64,000 bases of DNA from Lyngbya sp. HA4199-MV5. Lineage in GTDB: Bacteria > Cyanobacteriota > Cyanobacteriia > Leptolyngbyales > Leptolyngbyaceae. Below, one piece after another: positions 59,236 to 64,000 of the stretch. The DNA lies in the NCBI GenBank assembly GCA_019359375.1, contig JAHHHL010000016.1:62001-126000 (forward strand), written 5' to 3'. Each line of letters opens with the position of its first letter. Position 1 is the stretch's first letter. The notes beneath the pieces were generated by a model. That model worked only from the letters and a program-made list of their open reading frames with translations. It was not told where the DNA came from and ran no database searches. The position numbers were made by a program, and so were the translations under genes.

Positions 59236-60136
59236 CCGCAATTCTCAACTTCGCCGATCGCGCCCTTACATTTTCTGCCACTTCGTCATCCTGAGGCAAA
59301 ATCGGCTTTTTCGTTAGCACTTTCAGCAATTCTGACTCGCGGAACCGATGTTTCACAATGCGGTCTTCGAGGCTGTGGAAGCTGATGATGGCAAGTTTGC
59401 CGCCCGGTTTGAGCCAGTGAGGGGCACGATCGATCAACGTTTCCAGCACGCTCAATTCTTGATTGACGGCAATTCTCAAGGCTTGAAAGACCCGTGTAGC
59501 AGGATGGATGCGTCCGTAGCGATAAGACTTGGGCACAGAGTAGGCGATCGCCTCTGCCAGTTCTGTCGTGGTTTCAAACGGTCTTCGCTCAACAATTCGA
59601 CGGGCAATGCGGCGCGAAAGCCGTTCTTCGCCATAGGTGTAGAAGATATCGGCGAGCTTCACTTCTTCCCAATGGTTAATGATGTTGGCAGCAGTCAAGT
59701 CTTGCCGCTGATCCATCCGCATATCCAGCGGAGCCGTGTGGCGAAAACTAAAGCCGCGATCGGGAATGTCAAACTGAGCCGAACTCACGCCCAGATCTGC
59801 CAGAATGCCATCAAATTTTTGTTCTCCTGGTTGAAAATTGGCAAAGTTGGTGTGCTGAAACTGAACACGATCGCTGAACTCAGCTAGTTTTGCCTGCGCG
59901 GCTGCGATCGCTTGCTCATCCTGGTCGATCGCCGTCACCTGGACATCCGCTGCTGCTGCCAAAATCAACGCACTGTGCCCACCCCCGCCAACCGTGGCAT
60001 CCAGATAATGACCGCCCGATCGCACAGCTAACCCGTCCAGCACCTCACGACTCAGGACGGGAATATGGACGAATGCTTCTAGAGGCGAATCGGGCAAGTC
60101 GGGTGCGTCAGAAGGTAGTTCTTGTACAGGTGGCAT
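59213..60136 (-). CDS. rsmH: 16S rRNA (cytosine-1402-N4)-methyltransferase RsmH
   Basis: RsmH (MraW) methylates N4 of C1402 in 16S rRNA with SAM. The 307-residue protein has [12 protein letters not shown]-type motif I ([16 protein letters not shown]), [24 protein letters not shown], the insertion domain with [21 protein letters not shown], and [16 protein letters not shown]. The C terminus ends RLRSEE inside a CT-rich repeat. ATG 60136 is preferred over TTG 60148. The leader is a repeat tract CCCCTTGCCTTCCTCC with no Shine-Dalgarno sequence. No mraZ, ftsL or ftsI gene is adjacent, as is normal for cyanobacteria. Confidence 0.94.
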
Positions 60137-60550
60137 GGAGGAAGGCAAGGGGCAGAGGGGACAGGGGAGGCAGGGGGCAGGGGGCAGAAGGGATGAGGGG
60201 TGAGGGATGAAAGTTAAGAATCAATCAGCGATCGGTTTTTTAGCTTTTAGCCTTTCCTACTCCCCACTCCCTACTCCCCACTCCCCACCCCTCACTCCTT
60301 ACCCCTCACCTCTCACTTCTTACTAAGAGCATTCGACCCTACTCTATCGTTTTCCTTTCAAAGCTTGATGACGATCGCCGTTAGCTTCGACACCTTCTCT
60401 GGTCGAACAGTCCCTATAATCTAAGAGAATGCTGCATAAGTTGTTGGTTTTAAGTTGTTAGTTGTTAGACATCCTCTTCACTAACAACCAAAAACTAAAA
60501 ACTAAAAACTGAGAACTAATCCAACTGCCGACACAGGAGACTGTCCATCT
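60137..60550. repeat. STRR-type repeats between rsmH and ndhH
   Basis: A purine-rich half (GGCAGGGGGCAGGGGGCAG, 60137-60210) is followed by TTTTTTAGCTTTTAGCC and a pyrimidine half (ACTCCCTACTCCCC and CCTCACTCC, to about 60335). A second unit at about 60440-60520 has AGTTGTTAGTTGTTAG facing CTAACAACC and AAAAACTAAAAACT. The divergent promoters of rsmH and ndhH must lie between 60335 and 60440 or within the repeats. Confidence 0.7.
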
Positions 60551-61735
60551 ATGACAATGATCGAGACGAAGACAGAACCCATGGTGATTAACATGGGTCC
60601 TCACCATCCCTCGACGCACGGCTGCTTTCGCCTGGTGGTGACGCTGGATGGTGAAAATGTCATCGACTGTGAGCCTGTGTTGGGCTACCTGCATCGAGGC
60701 ATGGAAAAGATTGCCGAGAACCGTACCAACATCATGTATGTCCCTTACACCAGCCGCTGGGATTACTACGGCGGCATGTTTAACGAAGCGATTACCGTCA
60801 ACGCGGTCGAAAAACTCGCCAACGTTCCCGTACCCAAACGCGCCAGCTACATTCGCGTCATCATGCTGGAACTGGGGCGGTTAGTGAACCATTTGCTGTG
60901 GCTAGGACCCTTTGTGGCTGATTTGGGAGCGCAAACGCCGTTCTTTTACACCCTGCGCGATCGCGAGATGATTCTCGACCTGTACGAAGCCGCAACGGGC
61001 TATCGGATGGTCAACCACAACTATTTCCGCATTGGTGGTGTGGCGGCAGATGTGCCCTACGGCTGGATTGATAAGTGTTCGGACTTCTGCACCTACATGA
61101 TGCCTGTCGTCGATGAGTATGAACGGCTGATCACTAACAACCCCATCTTTCGTCGCCGGCTGGAAGGCGTAGGTGTTTTAACCCGCGAGGAAGCCATCAA
61201 CTGGGGCTGTTCTGGACCGATGCTGCGTGCCTCTGGCGTGCAGTGGGATCTGCGTAAAGTGGATCACTACGAATGCTACGACGACTTTGAGTGGAAGGTT
61301 GCGTGGGCAACGGAAGGCGACTGTTTAGCGCGCTACGTGGTGCGGATGGCAGAAATGCGCGAGTCGATCAAGATCATTCAGCAGGCGATCGCAGGCTTAC
61401 CCGGTGGACCCTTCGAGAACCTGGAAGCCAAGCGTATAGAGTCAGGTCCCAAGTCACAATGGAACGGGTTTGACTACCAGTACATCGGCAAAAAGATTGC
61501 GCCCACGTTCAAAATTCCCAAAGGCGAACATTATGTCCGTCTAGAAGCAGGTCGTGGCGAAATGGGAATCTTCATCGTCGGGAACGATACTGTCTTCCCC
61601 TGGCGCTGGAAAATCCGTCCGGGCGATTTCAACAACTTGCAGGTGCTACCCAGCCTGGTGAGAGGCAATAAGGTGGCAGACATTTTCGCCATTTTGGGCA
61701 GCGTTGACGTGGTGATGGGATCGGTCGATCGTTAA
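60551..61735 (+). CDS. ndhH: NAD(P)H-quinone oxidoreductase subunit H
   Basis: NdhH is the 49-kDa-type subunit of the thylakoid NDH-1 complex, which accepts electrons from ferredoxin and passes them to plastoquinone in cyclic electron flow, respiration and CO2 uptake. The 394-residue protein is full length: [65 protein letters not shown] and the C-terminal [16 protein letters not shown] lies 12 bases upstream of the ATG. It is transcribed alone with a clear terminator. Confidence 0.97.
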   Translation: MTMIETKTEPMVINMGPHHPSTHGCFRLVVTLDGENVIDCEPVLGYLHRGMEKIAENRTNIMYVPYTSRWDYYGGMFNEAITVNAVEKLANVPVPKRASYIRVIMLELGRLVNHLLWLGPFVADLGAQTPFFYTLRDREMILDLYEAATGYRMVNHNYFRIGGVAADVPYGWIDKCSDFCTYMMPVVDEYERLITNNPIFRRRLEGVGVLTREEAINWGCSGPMLRASGVQWDLRKVDHYECYDDFEWKVAWATEGDCLARYVVRMAEMRESIKIIQQAIAGLPGGPFENLEAKRIESGPKSQWNGFDYQYIGKKIAPTFKIPKGEHYVRLEAGRGEMGIFIVGNDTVFPWRWKIRPGDFNNLQVLPSLVRGNKVADIFAILGSVDVVMGSVDR

Positions 61736-61780
61736 CATCCTTGACTGCATTGGTTGGTTTTACAACTCAAATCAGCATCC

Positions 61781-61806
61781 AAGCCAGGGTTGACTCTGGC
61801 TTTTTT
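61781..61806 (+). terminator. Intrinsic terminator of ndhH
   Basis: AAGCCAG and CTGGCTT form a stem around GGTTGACT, followed by a run of six T. Confidence 0.88.
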
Positions 61807-61901
61807 GGTGCCACCACGCGCGAACGTGACTCACCCAAATCAGTACGACAATTCTATTTAGAACTTGCTAGAACAGAACTACCTACAACAGAGCGAAAGC
61901 G

Positions 61902-62459
61902 ATGAACTGGCGATTACTCATAGCGACCGTGGGATTGCTCTCTTTCAATGCGGCTGGGTTAGTGCCAATCCCAGCACAGGCGGTAACGTTGACGAATGGC
62001 AAAACCTATTTTGTGCAGCCGCCACGTTTAGATAATGCTGTAGCAACCCAAAAAACAGCCCGCTTTTTTGGATCGACCTATTATTTCACGCTCACCTTAC
62101 CTGCCAACGCGGGTGAACCGTTGCAAACGATCGTCATTGCGCCGCAAGAAGCCCCCGATCGCGTGCGGTTTAATCTCAAGGAAACAACAGCATCTGAGGG
62201 CACCTTCGATCAAGAGGGCACAAAGCTTCCACTTCAGACTGTCACTCAAGATCCAAAAACGCAGGCGATCACCATTTCCTTTGATCCCGCGATCGCAGCT
62301 GGCAAAACAGTCACGATCGGACTGGCTGCTGACCAAAATCCAGATACTGGTGGCATCTACCTTTATGGCGTAACAGCGTTTCCGTCAGGTGAGCAGCCAG
62401 CAGGGCAGTTTTTGGGCTATGGACGCATCCAAATTACCGATGGTGGTTTAGACTCCTAG
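61902..62459 (+). CDS. DUF2808 protein, first of two tandem paralogues
   Basis: The 185-residue protein has a signal peptide (about 1-27, cleavage after AQA) and a DUF2808 domain: VTLTNGKTYFVQPPRL, FFGSTYYFTLTLPANAGEPLQ, IAPQEAPDRVRF and GIYLYGVTAFPSGEQPAGQFLGYGRIQI. The family is secreted and largely restricted to cyanobacteria; its role is unknown, with cell-envelope or pilus association possible. It is followed 99 bases later by a close paralogue, so a tandem duplication is evident. Confidence 0.88.
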   Translation: MNWRLLIATVGLLSFNAAGLVPIPAQAVTLTNGKTYFVQPPRLDNAVATQKTARFFGSTYYFTLTLPANAGEPLQTIVIAPQEAPDRVRFNLKETTASEGTFDQEGTKLPLQTVTQDPKTQAITISFDPAIAAGKTVTIGLAADQNPDTGGIYLYGVTAFPSGEQPAGQFLGYGRIQITDGGLDS

Positions 62460-62558
62460 TCTTGTCGCCAGGGCAGGGTGCTAACGTTTTGAGTTTGCAG
62501 ATGACAGAGTGGTGCTCTGCAAAAACATCGTCATCCAGTAGCGAGGTAAAAGGGCGAA

Positions 62559-63122
62559 ATGAAAAGCAGCAAATGGTGCTTGGGGATAGCTTTAATGCTG
62601 TGGGCACACGCGGGTCTTAGCTTGTCGGCACACGCCGTACAGTTGGCGAACGGCAAAACGTACTTTGTGCAGCCACCCCGGTTTGAAGGCGCTACGGCAA
62701 CGCAAAAGGCAGCGTATTTTTGGGGATCGACCTACTATTTCACGCTATCAGTACCGGAGAATGCTGGAGAGTCACTGCAAGCGGTGATGATTGCACCAGA
62801 AGACGGTCCCGATCGTGCCCGGTTTGATGTCAGCCAAACAGAAGCGGTGGCTAAAACGAAGGAACAGGAAACCAGAGTACCGCTTAGAGAGGTGACGCAA
62901 GACCCCAAAACTCGCGCTATTACCGTCACCTTTGATCAACCCGTCGCGCCGGGAAGCGTCGTCAAAATTGGGCTATACGCCACGCGCAACCCGGATGTGG
63001 GCGGCATTTACCTGTATGGTGTCACAGCGTATCCCACGGGAGAGCAACCCTACGGGCAGTTTTTAGGGTACGGACGCATCCAGATTACCGATCCCAGTTT
63101 CTTCCGTCATGGGTTCTTTTAA
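62559..63122 (+). CDS. DUF2808 protein, second of two tandem paralogues
   Basis: The 187-residue protein parallels the preceding one throughout: signal peptide (about 1-26, ending SAHA), VQLANGKTYFVQPPRF, FWGSTYYFTLSVPENAGESLQ, GIYLYGVTAYPTGEQPYGQFLGYGRIQI. The divergent middle (about 90-120) is richer in charged residues. GAGGTAAAAGGG precedes the ATG. Its last 60 bases overlap the 3' end of the convergent HD gene, including the unusual tail PSFFRHGFF. Confidence 0.88.
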   Translation: MKSSKWCLGIALMLWAHAGLSLSAHAVQLANGKTYFVQPPRFEGATATQKAAYFWGSTYYFTLSVPENAGESLQAVMIAPEDGPDRARFDVSQTEAVAKTKEQETRVPLREVTQDPKTRAITVTFDQPVAPGSVVKIGLYATRNPDVGGIYLYGVTAYPTGEQPYGQFLGYGRIQITDPSFFRHGFF

Positions 63123-63701
63123 GTAGCCCGCTACAATGCAATCATCAATGACTTGTTGCACGACTGACCAAAGCTCTGGCGCACCTGCTTGAATGGGAGC
63201 CATCCGCTGGAGTACCCGATCGCTGGTAACGTTGTGCAGTTGCCAGGTATGACCACCCGTTTGCTGATTGTTGAGAATGGGCTGAAGGCGATCGAGCGCG
63301 GCGGCAAATTGAGCGGCAGGCGTTTCCTGCGCTTCAAACTCATCCCATAAGGCGCGAAACTCTATTGCCTGATCAGGTGGTAACAACCGAAACAGGCGAT
63401 CGGCGGCTCGCGTTTCCCGATCAGCTTTGCTCTGGTTGCCGTGCTCGTCGTAGCAAAACGTATCGCCTGCATCGATTTCGACCAGATCGTGCAGCAGCAG
63501 TAGCTTGATGACGTGCAGCAGATCAACGGGAGCGGGGGCATACTCAGCCAGCACGATCGCCATCAGCGCAATGTGCCAGGAGTGTTCAGCACTATTCTCT
63601 CGGCGTGAACCATTCGCCAGTAAGGTTTGCCGCAACACTTGCTTGAGCTTATCGATCTCAAGGACAAACTGCATCTGCTGTACGAGTCGATCGGATAGCA
63701 T
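63063..63701 (-). CDS. HD-domain phosphohydrolase (YfbR/HDDC2-like)
   Basis: The 212-residue protein has the HD metal site: His and Asp in NSAEHSWHIALMAIVLAEY and LLLHDLVEIDAGD, with the later conserved AALDRLQPILNN. Family members are 5'-deoxyribonucleotidases acting on dNMPs. AAGGAG lies 6 bases before ATG 63701, so this start replaces the longer reading at 63800. The last 20 codons overlap the DUF2808 gene on the opposite strand, so one of the two C termini is probably a late extension. Confidence 0.9.
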   Translation of the reverse strand: MLSDRLVQQMQFVLEIDKLKQVLRQTLLANGSRRENSAEHSWHIALMAIVLAEYAPAPVDLLHVIKLLLLHDLVEIDAGDTFCYDEHGNQSKADRETRAADRLFRLLPPDQAIEFRALWDEFEAQETPAAQFAAALDRLQPILNNQQTGGHTWQLHNVTSDRVLQRMAPIQAGAPELWSVVQQVIDDCIVAGYLKEPMTEETGIGNLDASVP

Positions 63702-63839
63702 TGAACTCTCCTTCAAAGGCTGCCAAATAATCCTAGCGGGTAGAGCGGCTGGGTGCTGCCTATAAATCTGCTGAGACGTGGCGAACAAAGGCGCTATCAT
63801 CCCAACGGAGAGGACAACGAAAGGGCAGTGGTGATCGCG

Positions 63840-64000
63840 CTACTCCAAGTGATCAAACCAGGTTTCTAAATCGGCGATCGCTTTGAAGGATAAGAGGGCT
63901 TCACCCAGGGTCTCTAGCTGCTCCAATGACAGCGTTTCAACGCGCGATCGCAGCGTTTCTGGGACATCGCCGACCTGGCGCGTCAGCAGGCGGAGGACGA
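63840..64000 (-). CDS. C-terminal end of a DUF4351 protein (Rpn-type), cut by the window edge
   Basis: Only the last 53 codons are inside the window. They read VGDVPETLRSRVETLSLEQL, then ETLGEALLSFKAIADLETWF and a stop. This is the DUF4351 helical domain usually found at the C terminus of Rpn/PD-(D/E)xK putative transposase-type nucleases in cyanobacteria. The nuclease part would lie beyond position 64000. The stop codon is at 63840-63842. Confidence 0.8.
   Translation of the reverse strand, partial: VLRLLTRQVGDVPETLRSRVETLSLEQLETLGEALLSFKAIADLETWFDHLE

Overview
The window is chromosomal DNA of a cyanobacterium, most likely a filamentous or Leptolyngbya-type species. It carries frequent GCGATCGC (HIP1) octamers. 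It encodes NdhH, a carboxysome shell protein with the CcmP signature, the small photosystem II assembly protein Psb34, DUF2808 and DUF4278 proteins, and several Uma2 proteins. Dispersed heptamer-type tandem repeats typical of cyanobacteria are abundant. No rRNA, tRNA, CRISPR array, prophage or complete insertion sequence was recognised.

Layout. 0.1-9.6 kb: a class I glutamine amidotransferase, a PPC/VCBS/CARDB surface protein, a HlyD-type adaptor, small conserved cyanobacterial proteins, a creatininase-family hydrolase and a sensor histidine kinase. 10-20 kb: aminopeptidase P, a [2Fe-2S] ferredoxin, thiO, a glycosyltransferase, an AAA ATPase/DUF4276 pair resembling two-gene defence modules, a Uma2 protein, thiG and psb34. 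20-31 kb: a TPR protein, a DinB-fold protein, an asparagine-synthetase-like protein without the usual N-terminal cysteine, a B12-binding radical SAM protein, a CPXCG protein, a DUF4278 protein and a cysteine synthase. 31-43 kb: a 2734-residue tandem-repeat adhesin, followed by a GFA protein, a peptidase-type ABC exporter and a parvulin foldase. 44-55 kb: 1-Cys peroxiredoxin, Uma2 proteins, a RelE/ParE-type toxin-antitoxin pair, a membrane-tethered NYN nuclease, a pentapeptide protein, ccmP and arginine decarboxylase. 55-64 kb: trhO, a BrnT/BrnA pair, a SRPBCC/Crp operon, an O-methyltransferase, rsmH, ndhH, two DUF2808 paralogues, an HD phosphohydrolase and the tail of a DUF4351 protein.

Working together. 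The two PPC/VCBS proteins share an N-terminal architecture and sit beside complementary parts of a type I secretion route: HlyD at 4.2 kb, ABC exporter and foldase at 40-43 kb. This suggests one export pathway for large surface proteins. ThiO and ThiG act in thiazole synthesis but are about 5 kb apart.

The most unusual content is repetitive DNA. There are three families of small terminal-inverted-repeat elements (MITE-like): 202 bp with 9-bp target duplications, about 130 bp flanked by TA, and about 124 bp flanked by TAA. There is also a 28-bp palindrome in three copies and a 21-bp minisatellite. A purine/pyrimidine heptamer-repeat family has entered coding DNA: in frame inside thiO and speA, at the 3' ends of two genes, and directly against the start codons of several others.
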